Shown: positions 1 through 7,824 of the stretch, piece by piece
How the letters are laid out: every line of letters begins with the position of its first letter
How positions within the stretch are numbered: the first letter of the stretch is position 1
Source: Bacteroidota bacterium
Lineage (GTDB): Bacteria > Bacteroidota > Bacteroidia > Bacteroidales > VadinHA17
Direction of reading: 5' to 3'
DNA length: 11,607 nucleotides
Assembly: GCA_022711195.1 (NCBI GenBank)
Contig: JAKLFN010000051.1
Span: 1 to 11,607, forward strand
Made by a program: the position numbers and the translations under genes
The notes under the pieces: model-generated
What the model was told of the DNA's origin: nothing
What the model saw: the letters and a program-made list of their open reading frames with translations, nothing else
The model's database searches: none

Positions 1-39
1 TTAATTAATACATCCATTGTTAATACTTTATGATTTCTA

Positions 40-2328
40 TTAAATATTTGGAACCACTTCAATAATACCTGAACCCCTTGGTTTAAGCAAAAGGCTAATA
101 TTGACGGAACCGTCTGTAAATGACCCTAAAAGCTCTTTGCCTTTAATTGTTGTGAAATAAATTTTCCCCTGAGGAGGAAGATCATAATCTTTTGAATTAA
201 AACTAAAACTGACCGGTATGGAACGATCACTGATACTTGCCAGGGCGATCCCTATATTTTTATCAGCTGCTCTCCATGTTCCTGCATATAATAAAGGAAC
301 CTTTTTCTCAAAAGCCTTTACATTTTCACCCGGAGTTCTGCCGGCATAAATAGATAACCTCGAAATTTTAATTTCCTCTTCGGGGTAATCAATCACAGGA
401 TTTCTGCAAAATTCTCCATGCAGGAGGTATTTCAATGCCATGTACCTTAATCTGGCAATATCAAGAAGGTAATCTATTTCTTCCTTTCGTTCAGAATTGA
501 GGAAGCTGTGATAATTTGCGATTGTGGGTTGATTACCCCACACGAAGGAACGTGCCTGTTCCATCAGGAATTGCATGTTGAATTCTTTGTCAAGCAAATC
601 TTCAGGGTTTTCGGGAGCATATTCAACAGGCCATTTTTCATCCCAGGGAGGAGTAACCAGTGAGGAATAACTTCCGAATGTAATTCCGTAAGGATGATAT
701 ACTGCCTGGAAGAAAGGTATGGATTCTATGTTCCCGACACCGGCATATCTCTCTCTGCTCGCCTGTAATGTAAGAAAGGCATCCAGATATGGTATCCAGC
801 TTTCCCCTGAGCCTTCGCCCGGGAAGACCGGCTGGGTTTCAGCGGATACTTTTGACCTGATCTGCTCAGTAAGTTTGCCAAAACCCTCAACCCAGTAATT
901 TCCTCCACCGGCTTCATGACCATGGCTCTTATCATAACACATATAGCTCAGACAAGCCTGATCCATGTAAACACCATTTGTCTTATACACATTTACAACA
1001 CTGTCACACAATGAGGCATATTTATCACGCCAGAATTGTGTGGCCATACACATGACTGTCAGAGAGTTTCCTGTAAAAATGTTATATACATGAGAATTCA
1101 TATTTCCGTTTATATCCCTGATAGCATAAGGCGATGCATTTTCAGTCTTCCAGCTTTTCGTCGATTCTCCCCATTGTATTGCATTCATGTATACAATTGA
1201 TCTTACACCTTCCTTCTGAGCCGATAAAACAGCATCCGTAAAAGATCTCTTGCCTTCCCGGGGGGGAATATACTCCGGTAAAAATTCGTCATATGAATTA
1301 TTATGCCACCAGTGCCAGAATACACTCACCGGTAAACCAGATTTCTTACTCAGTTCCACTGCAGGTTTAAGAACATTATCAGATCTTCCCCTGTTCCAGA
1401 CCCATAAAGCAGTATTCTCAAGCCAGTGCGGAACAGATCCTTTCTTTAACCTGCTGTCAGTCACCCATTTCTGTTTAACAGCCCAGTCCCTGTAAATTTC
1501 TGCCACAGTGATCCAGTCTCCCCTGAAAGAACCAATTACTCCTTCATAAACCGGTGACCATGATTTTAATTCTGAATTCAATGCAGGATAATTGATCATT
1601 TCATATACAAGAGTATTTAGAGTATCGAGCCCGAACGCAAAGTTCTTTGTATATGACAAAGAATCATTACACGAGGCATAAAAGCCATATTTCCCGGAAT
1701 TATATAATCCAAAAACCTGGCTTGAGAGAGCTCCGGGATAAATCCACTCCATTCTTCTGCTCTTTCTCATAAGCAATTCATGTCCCGGATCATTCATCAG
1801 TTCCCCTGTCCATCCGGGGATAACTAATTTTTCTTCTCCAAGTTCTTTTATTCCTTCAATCCTGGGGAATACAACATTCGCGATTTGCTTCCCTTTTGTA
1901 CCCTTTACACTTATTTGCCAGTATGATAAGGCTTTGTCCTGATCCAGGGAGATTGTGGCATTTATCTTAAAACCTTTCATACCATCAAAACCTTTCCATT
2001 TCAATACAATGGTCAAAGGATCAGGTTTTGAATAAGTGAATCCGGAAGGCGTAATGTCTCCTGTCGGGGTTGTTATGCCTTCTGAGGAATGAAATCTTAC
2101 TTCCCATGGCAATTTATTAACAGCCTCCGGCTCAATAAATTCGTAAGAGGTCTCTTTATCGCTGAAAGCAACAAATTTCCCGGAAGCTTTTTCAAAACCA
2201 AGCTTTATTTTTGCATTCTCTATAAATACGATTTCTCCCTGATCATTTCTGTCTGTACATTGATAATTAAGAATTAAAAGAAGACAGACAGAAAACAAGG
2301 CTAAAGGATGACTTTTTATTTTTCCCAT
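40..2328 (-). CDS. Putative surface glycoside hydrolase, DUF6259-like lipoprotein
   Basis: Seen: 762 residues starting at ATG 2328. The N-terminus has a short basic stretch, a hydrophobic core and a candidate lipid-anchor Cys24, followed by Asp26 and Asp29, which would fit an outer-membrane lipoprotein. Residues about 30-290 look like a beta-rich N-terminal domain. Residues about 300-600 look like a TIM barrel, with an aromatic strand at 336-342 (VFWHWWH), VYMDQ at 453-457, a C-D-K-S-H-G-H-E/glycine-rich stretch at 464-476, and GEGSGE at 504-509. A C-terminal beta domain covers about 650-762. Family knowledge: the overall pattern resembles DUF6259 proteins, believed to be uncharacterised glycoside-hydrolase-like barrels common in Bacteroidota PULs. 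Inference: Asp456 and Glu505 or Glu509 are candidate catalytic acids. It follows susD by 207 bp on the same strand, so it is probably the enzyme of this PUL. The substrate is unknown, and the family call is from memory of its motifs. Confidence 0.72.
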   Translation of the reverse strand: MGKIKSHPLALFSVCLLLILNYQCTDRNDQGEIVFIENAKIKLGFEKASGKFVAFSDKETSYEFIEPEAVNKLPWEVRFHSSEGITTPTGDITPSGFTYSKPDPLTIVLKWKGFDGMKGFKINATISLDQDKALSYWQISVKGTKGKQIANVVFPRIEGIKELGEEKLVIPGWTGELMNDPGHELLMRKSRRMEWIYPGALSSQVFGLYNSGKYGFYASCNDSLSYTKNFAFGLDTLNTLVYEMINYPALNSELKSWSPVYEGVIGSFRGDWITVAEIYRDWAVKQKWVTDSRLKKGSVPHWLENTALWVWNRGRSDNVLKPAVELSKKSGLPVSVFWHWWHNNSYDEFLPEYIPPREGKRSFTDAVLSAQKEGVRSIVYMNAIQWGESTKSWKTENASPYAIRDINGNMNSHVYNIFTGNSLTVMCMATQFWRDKYASLCDSVVNVYKTNGVYMDQACLSYMCYDKSHGHEAGGGNYWVEGFGKLTEQIRSKVSAETQPVFPGEGSGESWIPYLDAFLTLQASRERYAGVGNIESIPFFQAVYHPYGITFGSYSSLVTPPWDEKWPVEYAPENPEDLLDKEFNMQFLMEQARSFVWGNQPTIANYHSFLNSERKEEIDYLLDIARLRYMALKYLLHGEFCRNPVIDYPEEEIKISRLSIYAGRTPGENVKAFEKKVPLLYAGTWRAADKNIGIALASISDRSIPVSFSFNSKDYDLPPQGKIYFTTIKGKELLGSFTDGSVNISLLLKPRGSGIIEVVPNI

Positions 2329-2368
2329 TTCAATAAAGTAAGTCTGATCGGATTCAGATATAGTTGAG

Positions 2369-2405
2369 ATTTGTTATCTCATTAATTTACTTACTGATAA
2401 CAAAT
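2369..2405. repeat. Perfect 10-bp inverted repeat upstream of the DUF6259-like gene
   Basis: ATTTGTTATC at 2369-2378 is matched exactly by GATAACAAAT at 2396-2405, with a 17-base AT-rich spacer. It lies 41 bases before the ATG at 2328. It could be a two-site operator, with centres about 27 bp apart, or a leader hairpin. The right arm overlaps AACATTTG on the minus strand (2401-2408), one mismatch from the Bacteroidota -7 consensus TAnnTTTG. Confidence 0.6.
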
Positions 2406-2414
2406 GTTGAATTA

Positions 2415-2427
2415 AGTGTTAAACACT
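2415..2427. repeat. 13-bp palindrome AGTGTT-A-AACACT
   Basis: AGTGTT at 2415-2420 and AACACT at 2422-2427 form a perfect inverted repeat around a single central base. It directly abuts the CCTTCC/GGAAGG hairpin. The compact symmetry suits a dimeric regulator's site better than an RNA hairpin, but function is unproven. Confidence 0.5.
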
Positions 2428-2447
2428 CCTTCCCGTATTCAGGAAGG
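2428..2447 (-). other. Hairpin in the susD/DUF6259 intergenic region
   Basis: CCTTCC (2428-2433) pairs with GGAAGG (2442-2447) across an 8-base loop. Reading in the transcribed direction, it comes 36 bases after the longer hairpin behind susD and is followed by the AGTGTT palindrome and AT-rich sequence. It may be a second terminator or an RNA-processing element. There is no clean T tract, so a terminator call is weak. Confidence 0.4.
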
Positions 2448-2483
2448 GACATAAGAGATTACCAACTGCAGGGAATATATTTA

Positions 2484-2524
2484 AAGCATATCTCCGGGAT
2501 TTTGAATACCCGGATGATATGCTT
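2484..2524 (-). terminator. Long stem-loop 12 bases after susD; probable terminator or 3'-end stabiliser
   Basis: AAGCATATCTCCGGG (2484-2498) pairs with CCCGGA-T-GATATGCTT (2509-2524). This gives 15 base pairs with one bulged T (2515) and a 10-base loop. On the minus strand it is followed by TTTAAATATATT rather than a pure T run. The stop codon of susD ends at 2536. The position and stem strength fit an intrinsic, possibly partial, terminator that lowers expression of the downstream gene relative to susCD. Confidence 0.6.
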
Positions 2525-2535
2525 CATTTTATAAA

Positions 2536-4290
2536 TCAATAGCCGGGATTTTGCTTTATTACTGCATTTTTATTGGCTTCAATAAAGGAATAAGGAATTG
2601 GCCACAGGCCATGATAATCCTGAATTTCATCCTTATTAAGAGTGTTGTATTTGCGTACTCTTTCCACAAGTTTACCGGTCCGATGAAGAGTTATTCTTCG
2701 GGGTTCCTCATAAACCAGTTCCCTGGCGCGTTCATCAAGGATATAATCGAGAGTCACGTCAGCCGGATCAACAGGATTTGCATTTGCTCTTGACCTCACA
2801 ACATTAATGTCATCAGCTGCACTGATAAGGTTTCCTTTGCCAAGGTATGCTTCAGCTCTCAACATGTACGTTTCAGCAAGACGTAACATATAATTATCAC
2901 GATATGTTGATCCTGAAGTAGCTCTCAAGCTTTCAGATTCTGTATCTGTAATCAGTTCGGCGGGATGCTGACCCGGGGTTGTTATCTTACTCGGATATGG
3001 ATACCATCTCCATAGCTGTGCTATCCGGGTCGGGCTCGGGTATTTCACCGAACTTGAATCGAAGTAAGCAGATTTCGGATTGTTATATATAAAATCCCTT
3101 ACTATATTATGTGGGGCATTTCGTATATCGTTGTCCCAGTCGCTCAGCCAGAGATCGTTAAGCCACCATTCTGTATTCTTCATAAGAGAGACACCCTGAC
3201 CGCCTGAATTGTAATTTGACTGTGGTGTACCTAAGGCACCCTCAACTCCTGTCGGATCTTTAAATGTCATCCAGGCAACTGGACCCGCAATTCGTTCCAG
3301 AACATTTGCACTTTCTCCTCTTGTTGTATTGGTTACTCCCCAGGAACCTATTGAGAGCAGCTGCCCGCCTGTTACATCAACGTCATACTGGATTACCCAT
3401 AAAGATTCTTTGTTTCCGCTGCTGCGGTTTTGATTTCCAACCCTGAAAAGATCCCAGTATACATCTCCCGGTCGTGTGAATTTAAGTCTCTTATCCTGAG
3501 GATTCTGGGTGGCCATACTCCCGAAACGCTGTGTCATCAGGTCAGTGTTAGGATCATCTATTACCACAGAAGCTGCCTGTATGGCTTTATCATAATCTTT
3601 AAGAGCAATATATGTTTCAGCAAGTAAATGCTGGGCAACCAGGTTGGAAATCCTGCCATCTGCAACTTTATCGATTGTAGGCAGAGTATTTGCTGCTTCA
3701 TTTGCATCCTCAATTATCTGGTTGAGCACTTCCTCTTTTGTTGCTCTTGTATAATCAGTTTTCGGACTTGTGACTTCTTCAAGATTAAGAGGAACTCCTC
3801 CATAAAGGTATACAAGATATCTGTACCCGAATGCTCTCATGAATCTGGCTTCGGCTACAATTGCTTTTTTCTCTTCTTCCGTCATCTTTGAAGCATCTGC
3901 CCTGGATATAATTGTGTTCGCATTCGCAATCAATTTGTACCAGGCATTCCACTGGGCTGTAACAACATTATTTGTAGGCACAAGGTACACTGAGTGACCA
4001 CCAAATCTTGCGGGTGAATTCAGCTGATACCTTCCGTCATGTGCAACATCTGTACTTGTGTAGTACGGGTAAGAACCTGAAGACCCATGTGTCTGGTAAG
4101 CACAGAAACGCACCCTGCTGTACAATTCCGTAATTGCACTCTCAAAGTCCTTTTTCGTTACATATGAATTTTCCGGACTGAAGAAGTCGAGAGGAACCTC
4201 TTTCAGGAATTCCTCCTCGTTACAGGAAACGGAGATTAAAACCAGAAAAATAAACAATCTGTATATCTGATTAATTTTTAACTTTTTCAT
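2536..4290 (-). CDS. susD: SusD/RagB-family outer-membrane glycan-binding lipoprotein
   Basis: Role in the family: a surface lipoprotein that sits as a lid on its SusC partner and binds oligosaccharide for import. Seen: 584 residues, a signal peptide ending in the lipobox-like ISVSC with Cys23, then Asn-Glu-Glu-Glu, an acidic surface-export type signal. SusD landmarks are present: NTIISRAD at 125-132, AEARFMRAFGYRYLVYLYGG at 146-165, TPR-like helices around 215-245, LRLAETYMLRAEAYLGKGN at 469-487, and ILDERARELVYEEPRR at 517-532. The protein ends in QNPGY, a typical SusD end. The length is normal for the family. The ATG at 4290 lies 17 bp after the SusC stop, so the two are almost certainly co-transcribed. 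An aromatic-rich insert at 375-432 (WW, WLSDWD, WRWYPYP) may help form the ligand site. The symbol is a family name; the ligand is unknown. Confidence 0.96.
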   Translation of the reverse strand: MKKLKINQIYRLFIFLVLISVSCNEEEFLKEVPLDFFSPENSYVTKKDFESAITELYSRVRFCAYQTHGSSGSYPYYTSTDVAHDGRYQLNSPARFGGHSVYLVPTNNVVTAQWNAWYKLIANANTIISRADASKMTEEEKKAIVAEARFMRAFGYRYLVYLYGGVPLNLEEVTSPKTDYTRATKEEVLNQIIEDANEAANTLPTIDKVADGRISNLVAQHLLAETYIALKDYDKAIQAASVVIDDPNTDLMTQRFGSMATQNPQDKRLKFTRPGDVYWDLFRVGNQNRSSGNKESLWVIQYDVDVTGGQLLSIGSWGVTNTTRGESANVLERIAGPVAWMTFKDPTGVEGALGTPQSNYNSGGQGVSLMKNTEWWLNDLWLSDWDNDIRNAPHNIVRDFIYNNPKSAYFDSSSVKYPSPTRIAQLWRWYPYPSKITTPGQHPAELITDTESESLRATSGSTYRDNYMLRLAETYMLRAEAYLGKGNLISAADDINVVRSRANANPVDPADVTLDYILDERARELVYEEPRRITLHRTGKLVERVRKYNTLNKDEIQDYHGLWPIPYSFIEANKNAVIKQNPGY

Positions 4291-4307
4291 TTGTCTCAGT
4301 TTAATAG

Positions 4308-7300
4308 TTAGAATGCAATATCAACACCAAGGGTAAACGATTTCATTACCGGATACGGATTTGTGCTTCCTATACCCTGATTAGTTTCGGGATCCCATCC
4401 GTCCCAATCTGTTAAAGTAAGCAGATTTTTGCCACTGACATACAATTTAAGCCCTTCAATCCCGATCTTCTGGATCAGTGACGGATTGATCTTATAAGAA
4501 AGCGATATATCCTGCAATCTTATAAAACTCCTCGAAGAGTACCTTTCCGCTAAAATCTGAGGGGCCTGATAATTCACTGAATATTTTGCATCAGGGTTTG
4601 TCACTGACCAGAAATCATAGAATGTCCAGGTGTTTGCATTTGCGAAATTTCCGGTGGAATTGAGGGTTAAGCTGTTTGTTGCCTGACTTCCGAGATATCC
4701 GTCTTTACACCCCTGAATTGAGTTGATGAAGAAGCGAAGAGTAAAATTCTTATATTTCAGATTGTTCTGAAGGCTTGCCATAAAGGCCGGTTCACTCCTC
4801 CCAAGAAATACCCGGTCGAAATCAGCTGATATTTTGCTATCGCCGTTCTGATCGACTATCCTGTAGTTCCCCGGATAATATCCTGCAGGCCTGGTATCTG
4901 CAATCTGATAGATACCATCTATCTGGTAGGAATAAATTGTACCAATTGATTTGCCGATAAATAATCCGCTTGATATAAGGTCATCCTCCTTACCATCATT
5001 ATTTGAATCGTCTCCGAAAAGATGGACGATCTTATTCCTGTTTGCCGAAAAATTAACACTAAAATCCCAGCCGAAATCCCTGGTCTGGACTGGTATTGCC
5101 TGGATTGAAAATTCTATTCCTGAATTGGCAACTTCTCCGATGTTGGTTTTTATTATTGAGAAACCCGTTACCTCCGGAATAACCATATTCCATAAAAGGT
5201 CGGTTGTTGTAGTCTTGTAGAATTCGACATTACCCCTGATACGGCTTTTCAGTAATCCGAAATCGATCCCGACATTCAGTCCTGCAGTCTTCTCCCAGGT
5301 CAGGTCATTATTGGCAAGCGATGTGATTGCCTGTCCTGATGAAGTAGAAGCTCCATCTCCGAATACATACTTAAAGTCATCAATTGCGGAAACCTGGGCA
5401 ATTGAACTGTAGCGTGATGTCTGATTTCCGTTTTGTCCATAACTTGCTCTGAGCTTAAGCAGATCAACCACAGGTAATTTGAAGAAAGGTTCATTGGATA
5501 ATGTCCATCCCACAGCTACAGATGGGAAAATGGCAAATTTATTGTTTCTGGCAAATCCGCTATACCCGTCTCGTCGCCAGGTTCCGGTAACCAGATATCT
5601 GTCCCTGAAGTTATAATTTACCCTTGCCATCTGGTACAGTGATGACTCATTCCAGGCGCTGGATGAAATTCTCTGGGTGATAGCCTGCTGCAGACTGTTA
5701 TAAGAGAGACTCATGTTCGGAATATTCTCGCCTTCCGCTTTTGTATAATTATATGCTGCTTTTCTGTATCCGTAAACCAGTGTGGCTTTTATTGAATGAG
5801 AGTTGAACTGCCTGTCATAGGTCAGGATATTATCAAGGGTTTCCTCATGCTGTGAAGCATTGGTCTTGATAACATATCCCGTAAGGCTGGCCCCGTAGGG
5901 ATTACCGTTGGCATAATTTGACCAGTCAAGAGAATGATTATAATTGAGCCTGTAATTCAGTCCTTTTATTTGAGGAATCTGAATAATACCATAGAATATC
6001 CCTGAAATCCTGTTCTTTTTCTCATTATCATCCGACTGGACATCCAGCAAAGGATTTAAATGAGTGGTGCTCTCTCCCTTTGGAAAAATTATAAGATTAC
6101 CATTTTCATCGTAAGGAGTTACAAAGGGAGGTGAAATCAGCATATTAGTGTAACTGGGACTCTTCCCTGAGAAATCCGTGAAGGAACCAAAAGTGTTCAT
6201 TCCGATGGTAAGCCATTCCTTAATTTCGTTCTTAATATTAATCCTGGTTGTGTACCTCTTATAGTTATCGTTAATAATGAATCCATTTTCTTCGGTATAA
6301 CCGCCGGAGATATAATAAGTGGTTTTTTCCATTCCGCCGCTTAAACTAAGCATATGATCTTCAATAAAGCCCGGAGAAGTCAGTTTATCCCACCAATCAT
6401 AATTCACATTATTCGATATTCCCGCAAGAATATTAGGTACAAGTTCGGTCTGCCCCCAGGTCCAGGCAGGATTCGGCTGGGTATAATCCGGTCCGAGATA
6501 AGCCTTTGTATAATAGATCCCCTTTATCCTTTCAAGATTCTGTTCCGCATCAAGAAGTCCTGCATCAACCGTAGGAGACTGGAAAGATATTGATCCCGAA
6601 TAATTAAATACCGGTTTTTCGGATTTATTACCGCCCTTTGTGGTTATCAGGATAACCCCATTTGCAGCCTGTGATCCGTAAATTGCCTTGCTGCTTGCAT
6701 CCTTAAGTACTTCTATCGATTTAATATCTGCCGGATTCAGATCTCCCATCCTTCCACTGTAGATGATCTCATCAACAATTATTAAGGGATCGTCATTCCC
6801 GCTGAGAGTATTTGTTCCTCTTATCTGAATCGTCGGTTCCTGGCCGGCCTGGTTAACCTGCCCGATCTGAACCCCCGGAGCAACTCCCTGAAGGGATTGC
6901 ATGATGTTCACGTTGGGAATTTCACTGAAAGCTTCGATGTTGGCCGAAACGACTGATCCTGTAAGATCGCTTTTACGCATTGTGCCATATCCGACCACGA
7001 CTACTTCTTCAAGTGCAACAACATCTTCCTTAAGAGTAATATTGATCTGCACTCTGTTTCCCACGGTTTCTTCCTGACTTATATGTCCTACAAACGAAAA
7101 TACCAGGACTGTCTGAGGATTATCGATTGCAATACTGTAATTACCATTGATATCCGAAGTGCTCCCTCTTGTGGTGCCCTTCACTATCACGGTAACACCA
7201 GGCAGGGGATTCCCCTGTTCATCGGTAACCATACCTTTTACAATGTTCTGCTGACCCTCAACCAGCTCGCGGACCTCATCTTTCAACGAGATTACAACAA

Positions 7301-7628
7301 GGTTGTTGGCGAAAACCTTATAGGTATAATCTGTTGATGCCAGTAAGTGGTCAAGGACCTGATTAATGTCCTTATCCTTGATTTTCAGATCAACAACCTT
7401 ATCGACTGATTCAAATTCATCGTTATAAAAGAACCGGTAATTGCTCTCTTTTTCAATGATATCCATTATTTCCCTGATCTTTTTCCCGTCGGAAGAAAAA
7501 GAAAACTGACCAAATCCGGTCGCAGAAAGATTCAATGTGAATACTACCATTAAAATGGCCGATAGTTTCATAATTAACAGAATTTTAGGTTTCTTCCACA
7601 AATAAAATCTCACAAACTTTTTTTTCAT
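4308..7628 (-). CDS. susC: SusC/RagA-family TonB-dependent transporter with STN signalling domain
   Basis: Role in the family: energy-dependent outer-membrane import of oligosaccharides with SusD. Seen: 1106 residues, with a long basic N-region before the hydrophobic core (residues 20-40) and probable cleavage after FGQ41. An STN domain spans about 43-115, a carboxypeptidase-regulatory-like domain about 128-200 (VKGMVTDEQGNPLPGVTVIV), then EEVVVVGYG at 207-215. The plug is at about 220-335, with RGTNTLSGNDDPLIIVDE at 270-287 and AANGVILITTKGG at 321-333. The beta barrel runs to the terminal FTLGVDIAF. Extracellular-loop stretches 873-883 and 926-936 (DQNGDSKISAD) look like Asp-rich calcium-binding loops. 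The STN domain marks it as a signal transducer for the sigma/FecR pair encoded upstream. Met20 is an alternative start, but long leaders are normal in STN-bearing SusC proteins. The full-length frame is intact. Confidence 0.97.
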   Translation of the reverse strand: MKKKFVRFYLWKKPKILLIMKLSAILMVVFTLNLSATGFGQFSFSSDGKKIREIMDIIEKESNYRFFYNDEFESVDKVVDLKIKDKDINQVLDHLLASTDYTYKVFANNLVVISLKDEVRELVEGQQNIVKGMVTDEQGNPLPGVTVIVKGTTRGSTSDINGNYSIAIDNPQTVLVFSFVGHISQEETVGNRVQINITLKEDVVALEEVVVVGYGTMRKSDLTGSVVSANIEAFSEIPNVNIMQSLQGVAPGVQIGQVNQAGQEPTIQIRGTNTLSGNDDPLIIVDEIIYSGRMGDLNPADIKSIEVLKDASSKAIYGSQAANGVILITTKGGNKSEKPVFNYSGSISFQSPTVDAGLLDAEQNLERIKGIYYTKAYLGPDYTQPNPAWTWGQTELVPNILAGISNNVNYDWWDKLTSPGFIEDHMLSLSGGMEKTTYYISGGYTEENGFIINDNYKRYTTRINIKNEIKEWLTIGMNTFGSFTDFSGKSPSYTNMLISPPFVTPYDENGNLIIFPKGESTTHLNPLLDVQSDDNEKKNRISGIFYGIIQIPQIKGLNYRLNYNHSLDWSNYANGNPYGASLTGYVIKTNASQHEETLDNILTYDRQFNSHSIKATLVYGYRKAAYNYTKAEGENIPNMSLSYNSLQQAITQRISSSAWNESSLYQMARVNYNFRDRYLVTGTWRRDGYSGFARNNKFAIFPSVAVGWTLSNEPFFKLPVVDLLKLRASYGQNGNQTSRYSSIAQVSAIDDFKYVFGDGASTSSGQAITSLANNDLTWEKTAGLNVGIDFGLLKSRIRGNVEFYKTTTTDLLWNMVIPEVTGFSIIKTNIGEVANSGIEFSIQAIPVQTRDFGWDFSVNFSANRNKIVHLFGDDSNNDGKEDDLISSGLFIGKSIGTIYSYQIDGIYQIADTRPAGYYPGNYRIVDQNGDSKISADFDRVFLGRSEPAFMASLQNNLKYKNFTLRFFINSIQGCKDGYLGSQATNSLTLNSTGNFANANTWTFYDFWSVTNPDAKYSVNYQAPQILAERYSSRSFIRLQDISLSYKINPSLIQKIGIEGLKLYVSGKNLLTLTDWDGWDPETNQGIGSTNPYPVMKSFTLGVDIAF

Positions 7629-7666
7629 AATTTTATAATCTGATAGTTGAAGTTATACATTATTTA

Positions 7667-7684
7667 TCCTGGTGCGAACCAGGA
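7667..7684 (-). promoter_or_regulatory. Perfect 7-bp hairpin in the susC leader
   Basis: TCCTGGT (7667-7673) pairs exactly with ACCAGGA (7678-7684) around a 4-base loop; on the minus strand the loop reads TCGC. It lies 38 bases before the susC ATG and is followed by AT-rich sequence. It could protect the 5' end of the mRNA, affect translation, or serve as a protein-binding palindrome. Confidence 0.5.
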
Positions 7685-7712
7685 ATACGATAGTAAGGTA
7701 CTTTGACTTTCC
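7685..7712 (-). promoter_or_regulatory. Candidate ECF-type promoter for susC
   Basis: On the minus strand, GGAAAG (7712-7707) is followed after 16 bases by TCGTAT (7690-7685). This layout resembles ECF sigma promoters in other phyla, with a GGAA-type -35 and a C-G-T/T-C-containing -10. The site is 57 bases upstream of the susC ATG, and transcription would start within the adjacent hairpin. Bacteroidota ECF promoter consensus sequences are poorly defined, so this is a pattern-based suggestion. Confidence 0.28.
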
Positions 7713-7744
7713 GGGGGGAAACAGCCGCAATCTGTTATCCTCCC
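7713..7744 (-). other. Imperfect stem-loop upstream of susC
   Basis: AACAG (7720-7724) pairs with CTGTT (7732-7736) around a 7-base loop. The flanking G6 (7713-7718) can pair with CCTCCC (7739-7744) with one mismatch and a small internal loop. It sits between fecR and susC, just upstream of the ECF-like promoter candidate. It may be chance, an activator site, or fold in read-through RNA from fecR. Confidence 0.25.
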
Positions 7745-7824
7745 TTTATTTTCGGGTTACAGGTTTTACCCATAGGCAGTTAATATAAAATTATACATAA
7801 TACATCATCTGTTTTTTCTCATTT

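Noticed and set aside
281..287. VDE in place of the usual VDG in the SusC plug motif (residues 285-287 of the SusC protein; coordinates here are residue numbers, not bases)
   Set aside because: A single conservative-position variant in an otherwise complete plug; it does not indicate loss of function.
1260..1266. Run of seven G bases in the DUF6259-like gene as a possible frameshift or phase-variation site
   Set aside because: The reading frame is intact through it (PPRE), and a single 7-base run in coding DNA is not enough to claim phase variation.
3628..3891. 87-codon open frame on the plus strand
   Set aside because: It lies wholly antisense to susD, is Cys/Phe-rich with no recognisable domain, and has the composition expected of a complement-frame shadow.
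4951..5220. 89-codon open frame on the plus strand
   Set aside because: Antisense to the SusC barrel, with no domain or leader; a shadow frame.
7754..7771. Possible inverted repeat GGGT...ACCC upstream of susC
   Set aside because: Only 4 outer base pairs hold, with mismatches inside; this is within chance expectation.
7786..7793. TAATTTTA on the minus strand as a housekeeping -7 element for susC
   Set aside because: The final G of TAnnTTTG is missing, no TTTG lies at the -33 distance, and the site is about 158 bases from the ATG.
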